Assembly: GCA_028622995.1 (NCBI GenBank)
Contig: JAJQJQ010000008.1
Location: 4,216,001-4,280,000 of the forward strand
Direction of reading: 5' to 3'
From: Panagrolaimus kolymaensis
Taxonomy: Eukaryota > Nematoda > Chromadorea > Rhabditida > Panagrolaimidae
Length of the DNA stretch: 64,000 nucleotides
The position numbers and the translations under genes were made by a program. Under the pieces are notes generated by a model. That model searched no databases and was not told the DNA's origin. It worked only from the letters and a program-made list of their open reading frames with translations. How positions within the stretch are numbered: position 1 is the stretch's first letter; every line of letters starts with the position of its first letter. This document shows, piece after piece, positions 11,401-25,023 of this stretch.

Positions 11401-14400
11401 CAATGAAGTTAGTTTTTAGACTTTCACGAATTTTTTAAACCTTGGAAAATTAATTTTATAGAAAAGTTATGCGTCATTCCCATCCTAAAAAAGAGCGATA
11501 TTATGGCCCTGTGATTACTGTAGCAGAAGGGCGAACTCGAAGATCAACTAAAAAAGTGGATTATAAATTTTCTGCTTATGATGAACAACTTCAAGTTCGT
11601 TTTTGGCTTTTTTTTTAATGCATTCCATAGACCTCCATAATTTTTTTCTAGGAAGCCATGGACGTTATTGATGAACCTTCAACTAAAACTAAATATGATA
11701 ATGGTATGTGTTTTGTTGGTTTTTGGCCTAAGTCTTCAATATTTTTACTTTTTTTGTTGGCAACATACATAGTTTATTTTGAAACATTTGATTTTGAGCG
11801 TCCTCTTGATTTCGAAACTTTTTATTGCTTTGTCATCCATAGTTAGTCAATCTTCTTTAGAAACAACAGTAAAAAAAAAGAGCGTTGCTGGTTGTCGTTT
11901 TCATTTAAAAAAGTGTAAAAGTGCATTGCAAAAAAAAAGAAAGAAGGAAACAGCGGCAAAAAAGCTACAAAAAAATGTTTTTTGTGCAAAAACCATTAAT
12001 CAAAATTAGAAAAAAAGAAGTAAGAAAGTACGCATAATAATTTATGGTTCTATTTTTAATCCAAAAAATGCTAAGAAACTTTAATGGCAGCAAATTTTTT
12101 TTAGTAAAGCAACAATTATTATTTTTATAACTCGTCTCTCTCATTTCGTGTTTTTGAGCTTTTTACTTTTTCTGTTATGACTTTTTTCTTTACCTGCAAC
12201 TTCCAATATTTAGTGACACTATTGAATTTTTAATTTTAAAATTTTATGGGTGTTTTTTTCCTATTTTTTCTTTAAAAAATTAAGAAATACATTTGCTCTT
12301 TTAGTTGTAACAAATAAGAGAAACATGCATTTTTTGACATTAATTTCAACGCTTGAACTTTGCTCCCTTTTTCATATAGGAAAAAAACATTTGTTTTTTA
12401 CTTCATTTTTCCTGCCTTTTTTTTCACTGATTTTTTAATGAGATAAAATCGTTTTTTATTGATCGATCGAGTGAGAACGTTTAGTCTAAATTTATTTTAT
12501 TTTATATTTTTTCAAAAGCTTTTTATAAAAGAAAGAGAAGAGGTTAGTCGTGTGCTGCATTGAATTTTTCTCATTTCAAGCTACCTTCTTAGATCTTTTT
12601 TTGCTGAAAAATATTTTTAAAATTAAAAGAAAATCTTATTTTATATTTTTTTTAGATCGCCGTCCAACTGGAGGACTTGGCCGTGGAAAAGATATGGCAA
12701 ATATCGCTGAAGCCCAAAGAAAGCGTTCCCATGATAGCGAAGATTTTGAAGATGAAAATGATGAACCCGTTAAGTGAGTATCAAAATCTCGATAAATTTA
12801 GTTTTGTGATTTATAAAATGAAAATAATTTTTAGAAAGCAACGAAAACATAAAACTAAAAAATTAACCGATTTGGATATTGATAATGCCACGGAATCAGA
12901 GGAGGATGATGAATATCGAGCATCCGATGCAGAGGCAGAAGAAGCCGCTGAACCAAGTGAAGAGGAATATGTTCCCTCTGATATTGAGCGAAGACAACGA
13001 CGAAGTGCAGCAGGTGGAAGAAGGCGAAGCGATGAAGAATTCATCAATGATGGAGGCTCAGATAGCGATTATAATCCATCGGGTAAAAAGAAAACAGGCC
13101 GACAATCATTTGGAAAATCACGCAGAAGTGGATTTGGTCGAAGTAAAAGGAAAAGAGGCGGATTGGATTCTGATGAAGATGATGAAGAGGAAAGCGATGC
13201 ACCCGAATATCAATCAGAATCTAGCGGTGATGGATATCGAAAGAAAAGAAAACCACCACCATCTAAACCAACTTCGTCGAAAAAGCGAGGACGAAATGGT
13301 AGCGATTCAGAAGATGACGAAGAAGACGAAGTTGATGATAATCAAGGAGAATCAAGCGATTCAGGGCCTATAAAGAAAACAGCAAGAGGTAGACCCATGA
13401 GAAAAGCGGCAGCTAAAGCAGTCCCAGTCCTTAAAGAATCAGATGATGAAGATATGGATGAAGATGGAGAAGGAGCAGCAACAAAAAAGAAATCTGAATC
13501 AAGACCCGTTGGAGCTTTAACTCGAAAATTAGAGGAAGATGAATTCAAACCCGAGGATGTCGGGGAAGATGATGAGGAAGAAGAAGAGGAGGAAGAGGAA
13601 GAAGTAGACGACGATGAAAAAGAAGTTGGCGAAAGTGAAGAAGATGATGATGATCTTCCTGATACCGGTGAAGAAGAAGAGGATGAAGATGGAGGAGATA
13701 CACCATCAACTAAAGTTCCATCGAAAAAACGTAAAGCTCCTACTCCGCCACCAGCGGTAGCAAAGAAAACTAAAAAGGAAACATCCCCAGCTAAATCAAA
13801 GAAAGATGAAAAAATTGTGGAACCCAAGAAAGAAGGAGAAGCAACGCCAATTAGAAAAGTTTCAACTCCTTCAGCAACAACAGCAGCAACAACCACGGCT
13901 TCTCCAGCACCATCAACCCCAAAACTTGCTCCAACTCCACCTCGCCAACTACAACAACTTTTAACAGCCCCATCTCCACAACATGCTGGAAATTTAATGG
14001 CTCAATTACCTACATCTTTATCTGCTGCAGGCGGAATACAACAAATTCCAAATATTCGAGGTCTGCATCCACTAACTCCATTTTCAAATAATAATGGATT
14101 TCCACCATCACCATATTCAATTCCAATGTCATCATCATCTCCACATCATCAAAATCCAATAAGATTTTCACTTCCTCCACAATCTCATCCAATGTATGGT
14201 GGAGCTCCACCAGGATTTTATGGTCCTCCTCCACCTATGACTTCATATGGTCATCCAGTTACACAACCTATGATGATGCCAACATATGTCATGCAACCTC
14301 CTCCACAACATATGAGTTATGGTAGCTTACCACCTGGAATGTTGCCACATCATGGATTTCCTCCAAGGTTAGTTTAATAAAAACAATTATAATAAAGAAT

Positions 14401-14612
14401 TTTAAAACTTCAATTTTTATTTTAGTAATTTGACTATGCTTGAACCTCTTCAACCAATGCATCCAATAACTTCTCTTCCACCACAATTAAATAATCCATA
14501 TGGAGGTGGTTTACAACCTATTCATCTTTCATCATCTTCCCAACAACAACATCCATCTGATTCGGATGGACTTGCTCAAGCTATTGCAGGAGCAATGAAT
14601 ACTGATTTATAA
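8458..14612 (+). CDS. RSF1: RSF1-like chromatin remodelling subunit with PHD finger
   Basis: Twelve exons join in one frame to about 1384 residues. They are 8458-8857, 9076-9314, 9367-9527, 9582-9882, 9940-10119, 10439-11124, 11243-11407, 11462-11594, 11652-11703, 12656-12773, 12835-14367 and 14426-14612. After an acidic N-terminus comes the RSF1/WHIM-type region: FAEICSFFNFFATYLNM, LLRKIGYKAARFDKWETFL, and LAPIGKDRNGLSYWFQRDHD. A PHD finger is encoded near 10903-11046, with cysteine pairs CMQC and CDMC, then the WHTFC and WFCPTC elements. Very acidic and lysine-rich tracts follow, then a proline-rich C-terminus. RSF1 partners the ISWI ATPase (SNF2H in mammals) in nucleosome spacing, in the nucleus. 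One 950-bp intron (11704-12655) is long for this gene. RSF1 is favoured over other PHD proteins because the pre-PHD blocks match. Confidence 0.85.
10175..10380 (+). mobile_element. tRNA-derived SINE-like sequence in an RSF1 intron
   Basis: The 319-bp intron 10120-10438 contains a Pol III type 2 promoter pattern. A perfect A box TGGCGCAGTGG lies at 10183-10193, and a B-box-like GTTCGAGCT at 10227-10235, 44 bp apart as in tRNA genes. A cloverleaf cannot be completed: the acceptor and anticodon stems do not pair. About 140 bp of unrelated sequence follows to about 10380. This is the layout of a tRNA-derived SINE rather than a functional tRNA. Ends are approximate and no target duplication was recognised. 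Confidence 0.45.
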
Positions 14613-15443
14613 CAAACAAAAAAGTTAATATTTGCCTTTTTTTGAATAAATTATTTTAAAGTTTAAAACCTTTACTTTGCTTTTCCTTTTTTTTACGGGA
14701 ACATTACTTTGTTTTTTTTTTTATCTTTGATTTTGTCGTTTTTGTCTTTTTCGTATTCAGCGAGTCAATCAATCAATCTTTGACTCTCAAATCAAAAAAA
14801 CTTTAATTAATTTTTTAACGTGCGTGTTATTATTCATCCTTGTATCTCATTATCATTTTATGTTACTTTGCTGCTGCTGCTTTATTGTTATTATTAGTAT
14901 TATTGTATTTATTTTTGGAAAGTAAATTTTGAAATTTGGGCATAAAAAGGGATTACCTCATTTTTTGATTTGAAGAATTTTAACATTGCGACTTTCGATC
15001 ATCTTTAGTTGCAGAAATTTCAAAAAATTTCAGCAAAAAACTAAAAAATTTTCATTCATCATTTGTTCTTTTCAAACTTTAACTTTTTATCATCGTTTTT
15101 GTTATAACAAATTCGTTTTTTATTTTTATTTTATTTATTGATATTCATTGAAAGGCTCTTTAGTAATTTACAGCAATTTAAAAAGATAATTGGAAACAAA
15201 CAACAATATATGGCCATTCTCAGGAATTTTGGATACAAGTAAAAAGAAAATACATATAAAAAAATTAAAAGCGATTAACTTTTTTTTAATCATCGGAAAA
15301 AGCATACATAAAAATTCTAAAGCACTTTTACAGATTTAAAAAAAACAGTCTAAAAGTTTTACAATACAATAATTATTTACAAATTTTTTTTCTTCATTCA
15401 CAACACTTTTTTTTTTTAGCAGCAATAGCAACAAAGCAAAGCC
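14613..15443. other. 3' UTRs between convergent genes
   Basis: The RSF1-like gene and the four-span membrane protein gene converge here. The stretch is AT-rich with a short GCTGCTGCTGCT run near 14870. No coding exon is seen. Confidence 0.5.
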
Positions 15444-16363
15444 TCAATATTTAATAACATGTCCATTTGTATGTCCACTCATTCCACTATTTTGTGTATG
15501 TTCAAGGCCATCTTTAATTCCATTAGTATAAAGGAATTTATATGGATGTCTTGCAAGGTGCATATCTCTCATATACATAAATGCTTTATAAACCACCCAA
15601 ATAAACCATGTGGATATTATAATAAAAATTAATAAACCAATTATTGCAAATGTAAAGAATAAACGGGTTGCTAAAAATTTATGGAGATTAAATGTTTTTT
15701 AAAGGTAAAGTAGCAAACCATCAATTCTTTGTTGTTCATCAGCAAATCTTCGACTTTCAACATTTTGAACAAATCCTTGCGACCATTCTGGCGTAATTAT
15801 AAGTATGAAAATGGAAAGTAAAACAAATAGGAAAGCAGTGATGACTAAGATCGCCTAAAATAATATTTTTCACTTCATTCATTTTTTTAAACCAAAGCTA
15901 CCAAAACAAAAAAATAAAGAGAGTAATCAAAAAAATTAAAAGTTTAAAGTGAATTCCTTACTATCGCATGAAAGTAAATATAAAAAAATGATGCATTTTA
16001 AATTTTAACTTTTTTGGCGGAACAAAGCTATTCGAAGCAAAACTGGCTTACCGTAATAATCGAATAAGGCAAATAAAAGTTTTGTTTTTCGGATTTATGA
16101 GCATAAAGAATGAGAACTCCAAGGATGAGAAAGATGATGGCTGGGATGATAGTCCACCAATAATTATAAATGGCGGATAAAGTGATGGCAATCAAGCAAA
16201 CAAGAATAGTAATAATACCAATAATTAAAGCGCCCTTTTTAAAGTGAATGGCATTACAACAACATTTATATTCGGGACTATTATGTTGGAAGGGTTCAAT
16301 GGCAACAATTTCAACTTTTTCACCTTTTTCAACTTTCACAAATTGTCTTTCTGTTTTTGTCAT
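15444..16363 (-). CDS. Four-span membrane protein, LAPTM-like
   Basis: Three exons (16363-16052, 15854-15719, 15670-15444) encode 224 residues. The start is taken at the first ATG (16363, MTKTERQFVKVEKGE) downstream of the acceptor TTTTTTTCAG. Four hydrophobic segments are visible: GALIIGIITILVCLIAI near residue 50, IIPAIIFLILGVLILYA, ILVITAFLFVLLSIFILII, and LFFTFAIIGLLIFIIIS. A CCC motif before segment one and the length resemble LAPTM4/5 lysosomal membrane proteins and related nematode tetraspan proteins. The C-terminal tail ends GHVIKY. The tetraspan topology is seen; the LAPTM relationship is an inference and could be another small four-TM family. Confidence 0.65.
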
Positions 16364-16387
16364 ATTATTTTCGCTTTTTTTTACCAC

Positions 16388-19300
16388 TGAAAAAAATGGG
16401 CTTACTCGATTAAGCTAATTAGCAACAAAAGAAAAGATTATAAATGGCCGCCAAATGAAATATTCGAATGGTTATCAAAAGAGAGTAATAAAAATGGGCG
16501 CTTTTTAAAGCTTTTGTTGTTACTCTCGAAAATCCAATTGAAAGTAACAACATTTTGCAATTCATCGCTAAAAAAATGTTACTATCAAAATGGTAAGATC
16601 AAAATAATTTTTTTGTGTAAAATACAATCGAAAAAAAAGAAGAAAATAAAAATAAAGTTGCTTTGTTTGAGAAAAAAAAACAAGATGTTCAAACATTTTT
16701 TTTATTACACAAAAAAAAATAAAAGAATGTATGTATTTGATTTGAAAAAGTTTTTTTTACCATTGTTCTCATTAGTGAAGTGATGAGAGAGTTAATGAGG
16801 GAGAAAATGTGAAATTCAATCAGTTCCACCAAAATAGAATAAGAAAACCACAAAATAAAAATTGTTGCTAGTTTTAAAAGTAAGTGAGTGATTTTAGAAA
16901 CAATTAAAGAAGCAAATAATGAGAATAGGAACTAAAATAAATGGGTTTTTTATTTATTTTTTTTCTGATTACGATAGTAACAAAAATTTGAAATTTATCG
17001 CTCAGTCATAGTTACTCTCAATTTTTAAATCAAAGTTTTAAAGTTAAACATAAGTTATTTTAGACATCGAAATAATTAGTGGTAAGTAAAACTTCCCCAT
17101 TCTTTAATTTAAAAAAACTAATCAATTTAAAAAATTTGAAATTTAGAACAATAAACGTCGACGTCTTATTTTTAAAAAAAAGTGCAAGAAAAAAGAAAGC
17201 AGTGATTCAAGTTTTCGTCGATGAGCTTTAGTAATCCCATTATAAAAATTTTTTTTATGGGAAGCACATGTGATGAACGACGACAAAATGGAATGAGAGA
17301 AACAATTAAAAAAAAGTTAAAGATAAATGCTAAAATATGCGAGAATCACTCGATAGCTGTGATGAGAGAAAAATATTTTAATGGTGTCTCACTTTTCCAA
17401 GTTTAAAAATTATTTAAAAGTGATAATGAAAAGTGAATAAAGCTGCTTCGTCGTGATCTTAAAAAAAGCAAGCATTACTTCCAGAAAAAAAATAAAGCAA
17501 TAATAGTAAAGAAAATTTCTCAAGAAACTATTTTTCAGGTAACTAACATTGAATTCTCCGAAAGCTAAATACTGTAACATAACTTCCTGGATTTTTACGT
17601 TTCTAAACTAAAAACAAAACAATCATACAAAATGATAAAATAATTAGTACTCTAGCATTTTTGAACAAAAAAAATATTCCAAGTTTTTTTTTCTTCACAT
17701 AAATCAATTGTCTTCAAGTGGTTGTCTCTTTCATTTTTTTCTTTGTCCTCTTCTTCTTCTTTTTTGCCCCAAAAAGGCACTTTTAAATTTTAACGTAAAC
17801 AACAAAAAATAACCAAAAAAATAAAGAAAGAATGAATGTTGGAATGTTTTGTGGCGCGCAATAACTAACTAAGGCGAACAGAAACCACGAGGTTATATCG
17901 ATGATCATCGCCATCAGGTGAAAAATATAAAAAAGTGGGTATGGAAACAAAAAAAAAAATAAAAACTTGCTTTAAACGGAAATAAAGAAAAAAAACTTCT
18001 TTTTCTTCGCATTTTGATGTTAAATTAACCGAAAAAATTAATGAATAAAAAAACAAACAAAAATGTTAAAGAGAGAGAGTCAAAGATAGTAATAAAAATT
18101 TGACAATAGTTTCTAACTTTTATTTAATTACATTTGGTGATAGAAGAAACTATGACTTTTTTGTTCCAAAAAGTAAGCTTTACAACCCTTAAAAAAGTAA
18201 TAAGTAAGCAAAAAACACAAATTTTGAGTAAAATGAGATTGCGATGTAAGGTTGGCAAAAATGGTAATGAAGGCATCAAACAAATCAACTTTATAATTAA
18301 AATCCTAAATCATTTTTTTTTTGTAAAAAATTGATGTTAAGAAAGCAGTAAGTTATCGAGAATAACGAATAGGCAAAGAGGCAACGATGGTCTTCCTCCA
18401 TAGACAACAACGATTTCAATACACGAAAAAGTTCATTAAAAAAACTTTACGTACAAAATTTTACACCACCAAATTAAATAAACATTTTTATTTTCAAAAG
18501 AAAAAATAATTACTTTTACTTTTCACCTTCTCAATTTATTAATGAACCTGTCCTTCAACCTTCTTCTCATTTACCGCTCATGTTCAACAATTTGGTGTAA
18601 CATTTTTCTTTTCTCCCCTTCTTATCGCTCAAAAAAACCAGACCTTTAATAAAAAAAAAGCCACAATATTATTAAAAAATATATTTATCAAAATAACAAA
18701 AAAAATAGGAATTTTATTGTTGATAGGTGTTAGGTAACATCATAAAATTACAACATGAAAATAAAAGAAGTGATAAGTCAAAAAAACTAAATAAATAATT
18801 CCCTCAGGCAAGAAGACGTTGACTTCTCCAACTTGCTGCTCTCGTAGAAGAAAAAAAAATAAGAATCCTGCCTGCCGTCGTCCTGCTGTGAACCATCATG
18901 AAAGAAAGAAAGAAAAAAACAAGATAGCAGCAAAAAAGTTTTATTTTTACTTAGAAAAAAAATCAAAGAAATCGGTAAAGACTTTAAAAAATTTTGATAA
19001 TAAAAAAAAAGAGCAAAAAGAAAAAGAAAAAAGAATTTATTTTATGACATTTATTAATCTAGTTGTTAAATTGAAACGAGATTTGTTGATGTTGCAGAAA
19101 ACATTGTGAAAATGGGTAATAAAGAATTAGGTTTTTGGATTAAAGCCAAGTTTTTATGATAAATGAAAAAAAATTATGAATGAAAGCAAAAATGAAAGTA
19201 CGAGAAAAGAATAAATAAGTTTAGTTTTATGATTACTGTCATAAGCAAGCTTGATTCGTTTGAAGTTAATAGTTTGACTAATTTTTGGTTCATGAAATCA

Positions 19301-21195
19301 AATATTGGAAGAGGAGGTAATGAAAAAAATACAAAATTCAATAAAGGAATAGAAAAACTTTTGACGAAGCGTAAACTCATTAATTTTGACGTGTGTATAC
19401 TCCTTCGTCATTCATACCTTTATTTTTAATTTAACTCAAAAAAGGCCAACAACAAATTTATTTCTTTGTCCTACAAGAAATTGTTTTACTTAAATTCAAG
19501 CCTTGGCTGTTGTTGATTCTTTTTTGTTTCAAACTTTTTTTAAACCGCGCAAGAAATGAAAAAATAACCAAAGTTTTTTTATTGGAAAACACGTGAAAAA
19601 AAAAATATATTGCATTCTTGGGTATTATTTTTAAACAGGTTTCAAAGTTTTAGTTTTATTGAAAAGTGATCAATTTTTTTGAAAGATGAAAATGAATACG
19701 CCTAAAAATAAAGGAAAAAAGTTAAAGTTGAAATCAAACAAAAGAAATAATGAAAATGAAAAAAGTCATTATAAAAGTGTTAAAAAGACGACGACCACAA
19801 AAAATGATAAATATCATAATTTTTTGGTAGCAAAAAAAACTTCGAAGTCAAATACATATTTGCAAAACAAAAAAATTTACAAATAAATAATAATAAAGAT
19901 GCAATTTTTGGTCAAAAAAAAGTATGTAGATAATGATGAACTTTGGTTCAATGTATTTTATTACAATGTGAGCCCGCGCTATTGATAACATCGAGCAATA
20001 GAAAATTTGAGCAATTATGAATCCATTCAAGCATATTGCTTAAAGTTTAATCCTTATCAGTCTTATTAATAACGTATATGGTAGCTGTGTATTGGAGCAG
20101 TAATGAAACTCTTTAAAAAATAATGTAAGATTGATTAGTTGCGAATAACATCCTTGAAATTTAGTAGTTGCGTAATGCCTTTATTATTGTAAAAATAAAG
20201 TCTGTTTTTCCTCGAAGATTGAAAAAAAAAAGAGCAACGAACAACGCAAAAAAAATCAGCAACAAAAATGGGTAATGCTTCAAGAAAGGAATGCCTAAAG
20301 CTTGTTTTCAAAGTTAAAATGCAAGAAAAAATTCTTCATCCTTTTGAATCATGGCTTTATCATATTGTTTCATTGAACGAATATTAACACATGCGTCACA
20401 GTTTAAAAAAAGCAAAAACTAAACTAAATTGGTCCAAAAGCATTTGAATCCAACAAACAATAAAAAAAGGGAGAATGTAAGTAACTGGATTCAGGATAAT
20501 GTAAAAGTATGTATGACTCCTCCAATGCAAAAAAAAAATAAAGGCATCTCATTATTAAACTCTTTTAAATACACGCATACCACCACCAAACAAAATCAGA
20601 GAAACCTCCACCCAAAATTAACAACGATCAGCTGATTGAAAATTTTGAAACATAAAAACTCCAAATTTTTTAAATTCTTTCTTTATGTGGCAAAAATAAA
20701 GACATCAACAACATTTGAGACTATTACTTACTTGAGCAACACCAACAACAACAGTTCATTCACTCAATCATCATTCTTGGATGAATCATATGATTTTTAA
20801 CTGAATGAAAAAAAAAACAGTTGAATGTTCGTCGCCACTTTCATTCATTCATTGCGAATGGGGTCTGTCAATGTCAAAAAAAAATTACCTCCAAAGTATC
20901 CGGTTTTTTGGTCTTTGCATAAAAAATTAACGGAACCGCAAATTACTGTTTGGTTGATTTACTAATACTTCGAACTCAAAATAAACCTTAAAAAATAGCT
21001 GCAAACCATCATCAAAAAGGATTGCTTTCAACTTTGTTTTTCCAACAATAAAAGAGTCAAATCATGAATACACTTTTACACCTTCCAAGCTAACATTTAT
21101 TAATATTTGCATAATAAAAATATATCAAACAAATTCAAAGAAAACAAAACAAACAAAGACAAAAATCAACAAAAAAATAATCAAATCATAGCATT
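16388..21195. other. 4.8 kb without a recognised gene
   Basis: This region lies between the 3' end of UTP18 and the 5' end of the four-span protein gene, both on the minus strand. It is strongly A-rich on the plus strand, with many AAAAAA runs and short spurious open frames of lysine-rich composition. No conserved domain, tRNA or terminal-repeat element was recognised. It may hold distal 5' UTR exons or promoter sequence of the four-span gene. Confidence 0.5.
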
Positions 21196-23090
21196 TCAAT
21201 ATTCGGAAAAGGCATGAAGGCGATATAATCGGCAGTGGCCAGACATTGTTCCAAAAGCAACATAGCCACTATGTGGAGAGAAATCAACGGATGAAACCAA
21301 TTCACGTTCAAGACCTTCTGGCTTCGGTGGAAAATTCTTGTATACAGTTCCACTTTGCATATGGAGAAGACGATATGACATTCTCTGAAAAACAACATAA
21401 GGTAAGAAATGAATGAACAAAAATGGCCTATCATTTCCGATTGTCATCATCCAGAATACCATAGTAGAAACCTTTGTGAAACTATTCTAAAAGAAACTAA
21501 CCTTAACCGGTGAAAGAAATGCCAAAAGTTGAGAATCATGGTTGAATGACATTTGAGAAACTTTGGTTGTTAAATTTGATGCTGTCCAAAGAGGTTTTGC
21601 AGCTTTTCCATTTTCTAATTCTTCAATCACAGCTCGATCATACACATTCACAATAGCTGTATCAGTTCCAGTTGCAATGAATTGACCATTCTTAGAAACA
21701 GCTAAAGTTCGAGGTCCAACACAACCATCATCAAAAAAGTATGTCTGCTTATGAGGTGAATACAAATCCCAAATGTATACTGAACCATTTTGAGAGAAAC
21801 CAAATAATGTCATCTTATCACCAGGAGCGAATTTAACATCCACGACTTTTGATGATGCAGCAAATGTTTGAATATGAGCCATAGTCTGAAAGAAAGAACA
21901 TTGTGAATGGATGCAAAAACAGAGAAAAATACAATCAATACCTTAAGTTCACACACGAATACATCAGCTCCTGAAGTTAAAAAAGCTATCAAACTTCCAT
22001 CATGGGAGATCGCAAACTTTCCATAGTTGTATTGTGGCATCCCTGAAACATCAAACTCATTACCAAAAAACCAAAAACAAAGGTAGAAACATACATCTTG
22101 GTCTCGCTATTTGATTAATTTTTCCATCAGCCAAGTCGTACGAATAAAAGTAAGGCTAAAAAACACATTCTTTAATGACATAAAAAGCTTCTTCCAAATT
22201 CTTACTCTTTTCACAGATGCAACAAAAACAGATTGACCATGATTCCAAAAATCCACTGAGCATACTTCAAAATCAGGAAAGCTAACGTCTTGAAGAAAAT
22301 GGTTTGATTTTTTCAGTGTAACATCTTCCATACTATTACAAACCTAAAAAACAAGCAAATGAATTTCGAATAAAGTATGGAAAGAAAACAATACTTCAAA
22401 CAAAGCAATTTTAGTGGAACGTTGTCCACATGTCATTAAAACAGGACGAGTTGGATGAAAAGCAAGTTTAACAATTGGACCCTAAAAACCAAATATAACA
22501 AAATTCCAATATCTTCCACGTTTTTCAAGCTTACATTTCCATTATGACCCAGCGTAATATCTCTTGTTTTATCACATTTGACGTAATTTCGTGTCAGCTG
22601 TTTCGAGGTGGAAGTAATCTTTCCCGTTGTTCGTGTAAGAGCATGTAAAGCACCCATAGCATCTTCATCATCATCTGATTCAGGTTCTTTGTCTATAAAT
22701 ATTGAACATTAAGTTTGTCGATGAAAAAGTAAAAGTTTAATAACCTTTAGTTCCTTTAGCCCATTTAGCTTTTGAAGATGAAATAAATGGCTGTTTTGAT
22801 CGTCTTGAAGCATCTTCGATATCATCATCATCGTCATGCCATACTGCAGTTGATTGTTTCTAAAAATTACAAATATATTAAAAGGCGATAAAAAATTGTT
22901 TGAAATTTACTTGAGTTGAAGATTGTTGATTGGTAATTTCAGGTTTCACATCTTCTTCACTTTCATCATCGCTCGAAGATTCTTCATTTTGAAATGATTT
23001 AGCGATATCATTGGTTGTGAAAAGTCTCTTAGTGAGCTCTTCTTCACGTTCAAAGTCCACTAGACGCTTTTTTCCTCGAGTATTAACCAT
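21196..23090 (-). CDS. UTP18: UTP18-like WD40 small-subunit processome protein
   Basis: Nine exons (23090-22911, 22859-22745, 22692-22535, 22481-22395, 22343-22206, 22155-22095, 22042-21942, 21885-21502, 21384-21196) join in frame to about 470 residues. The N-terminus is charged and acidic (SSSDDESEEDVKPE). It is followed by AVWHDDDDDIEDASRR, the family's marker just before the propeller. The WD40 propeller includes GPIVKLAFHPTRPVLMTCG, VVDVKFAPGDKMTLFG, and a C-terminal repeat SVDFSPHSGYVAFGTMSGHC. UTP18 belongs to the UTPB complex that binds U3 snoRNP during 18S rRNA maturation in the nucleolus. The start follows a TTTTAG acceptor close to the ATG. Length and domain order agree with UTP18 better than with other WD40 proteins. 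Confidence 0.85.
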
Positions 23091-23821
23091 TATTATTAAA
23101 AGCTAAAAGGTTGAAGAAAAAAAATTGCAAAGTTGCAAATGTTTGAAATAGGTGGAAAAAAGTTCTAAACAAAAATATTTTTGAAGGATGCTGCACAACG
23201 ATTATTGGTCTCAAAATGCCAACAAAGTTTGAAAGTTGTTTGATCAAATTTTTGCTAATCAAAACTTTGAAGTTTGATTCAAAAAAAAAGAAAAAAGCAA
23301 ATTCAAAGTCATCGAATAAAATACAGATAAATTAGAAATATGTTTAGTAACTTTCGAGAGCTTTTTACTCGATGTAAAACAAGTCTTTTTGGTTTGCAAC
23401 ACTTTCAACACTTTGTTTTTTCTTCATCGCGTTTTTGCCTTTGCGTGATTTTATTTTGGATTGTTACTTTTTCCATTATTGCTTCATTTTTTGATATTTG
23501 CAGGGAATATTTTTGTTTTCAAAGCTGTTCAATGATAGCTGTTAAACATGGTTTGAATCGTCTTCGTTCAATCAGAAAAATGGAACGATGATCAAATGGT
23601 TTCAAAATTTGCATGAAATTTCTCGATGCCTCTTTTTTGATGATACTCTCAAAATGTCAATAAAAGCTCATTCATTCTCATTTCGCTTTCATCGTTGATT
23701 GTGATCGCTACAATTGTTCTTCTCATCGTCACTTCGTTTGTTTATTCATCTTCGACAAAGTATGTTTATTTTTTCATCATGGAATCTTCTTTTTCTCAAC
23801 TTTATGTTCATTTTCCAGGTT

Positions 23822-24148
23822 ATGTCTCTCAACATTGATCCTCCTGCTGCAACGTTTCCTGCAACTGGTGGTTCAGCAACTCATCACATCGTCAACTTAA
23901 CCGATGCTCGTCTTGGTTATAAAGTCAAATCATCTAATAATGAACATTACCGTGTTAAACCTGTTTATGGATTTGTTCCACCTCAAGGCAAAACTCCATT
24001 TGAAATTATTCGCTTGAATGGTCCACCTAAAGATGATAAATTGGTTGTTCAATGGGCTGAAGTTCCTGCAGATGAAGAAGATCCTCAAGCTCCTTTCAAA
24101 GCTGGTGCACAAGCTGGTGAAGTTATCTTACCTGTCAAAAGCGAATAA
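23822..24148 (+). CDS. Small sperm-specific MSP-domain protein (SSP family), copy 1
   Basis: A single coding exon encodes 108 residues starting MSLNIDPPAATFPATGGSA. This is the length and opening of the nematode SSP (sperm-specific protein) family rather than the 127-residue major sperm protein. The immunoglobulin-like MSP fold is indicated by THHIVNLTDARLGYKVKSSN, RVKPVYGFVPP and DDKLVVQWAEVP. The protein ends GEVILPVKSE. The ATG is three bases after a TTTTCCAG acceptor; a 59-bp intron (23760-23818) lies in the 5' UTR. SSP proteins are cytosolic and expressed in sperm in C. elegans; sperm expression here is inferred from the family. An identical protein is encoded at 56223-56549. A polyadenylation signal AATAAATAAAT lies near 24245. 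Confidence 0.9.
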   Translation: MSLNIDPPAATFPATGGSATHHIVNLTDARLGYKVKSSNNEHYRVKPVYGFVPPQGKTPFEIIRLNGPPKDDKLVVQWAEVPADEEDPQAPFKAGAQAGEVILPVKSE

Positions 24149-25023
24149 ATCTTTGATGGCGCTTCTCATTTTCTGATGCTTGACTTTCTTCTTTTATCAT
24201 TAGATGATTGATTGATTGTAATCATTTCTATTTTGTAAAGGTGTAAATAAATAAATCGTTTACTAATAAATTTTTTCTTTTTATTGTTTTTGTGGATTTG
24301 CTTGTTGTTTTGTTGGTGGTTGTTTGAAAGCTATGTTCCATTAATTTTTGATTGGCAATGCAGAGGAAAGGTAATGGAGACATTAATCATTATGGTATTT
24401 TTTGGCTTTGTCTCATCTGACTTCTTTGTTAACTGATTCTAACAAACAAAACATGGATTGATTTCTGCCATCACAGATAATAAGATTGAATAATCCTTTC
24501 TAAATTCATACTTTTGAAAGAACATTAGAATGCATTTTTGAGGCGGATATCAAAGCTGTTGATACTTCAATGAATCAACCTTTACAATTTTTAAAACAAG
24601 AAAAAGCTTTATTTATAGCTTTGAAATAACAGTGAGTCCCATTACAATGATGATCGTTGGTGATTACGAAGAAGTGATGTTTACAATTTATGAAGTCCAA
24701 ATTTTAACAAATGTTTTAAAGCTCGATGTCGCAAAAAGGATTATTTTTCTTTGTTCAAAGTTATTGCGTGTAATTTAGAAAAATGATGAAACAAAACTTT
24801 TATGTATCAGCTTCCGTCTTTCAAACACCTTTTCGGCCTCACCGCGAAACATACTCTACTCCTCAACGGTTTTAGGCTTTCTTACTCGCGTAAATAAAAC
24901 TTTGACATTCATTATTTGCTTTGATTTGAAATCTTCTTTATAAGTTTGAAACTTTTTTTCTTCATTTTTTTTACCAAACTTGCTCAACTCAATAAAGCTG
25001 TTTCATCCCTGGACCAATCGTAT
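24149..25023. other. Spacer between SSP and coiled-coil gene, left arm
   Basis: The first 150 bp are the SSP 3' UTR and are nearly identical in the right arm. Further on the two arms remain alignable but diverge with indels. The frame of the coiled-coil gene is open upstream of 25024 to about 24970 in both arms (TKLAQLNKAV segment), so a further 5' exon or an earlier start may lie here. Confidence 0.5.

Noticed and set aside
13342..13896. Long serine-rich open frame on the minus strand
   Set aside because: It is the antisense of the acidic GAA/GAT-rich part of the RSF1-like exon; the serine bias follows from that composition.
23822..24148. Canonical major sperm protein
   Set aside because: The length is 108 rather than 127 residues, and the opening matches the SSP family.
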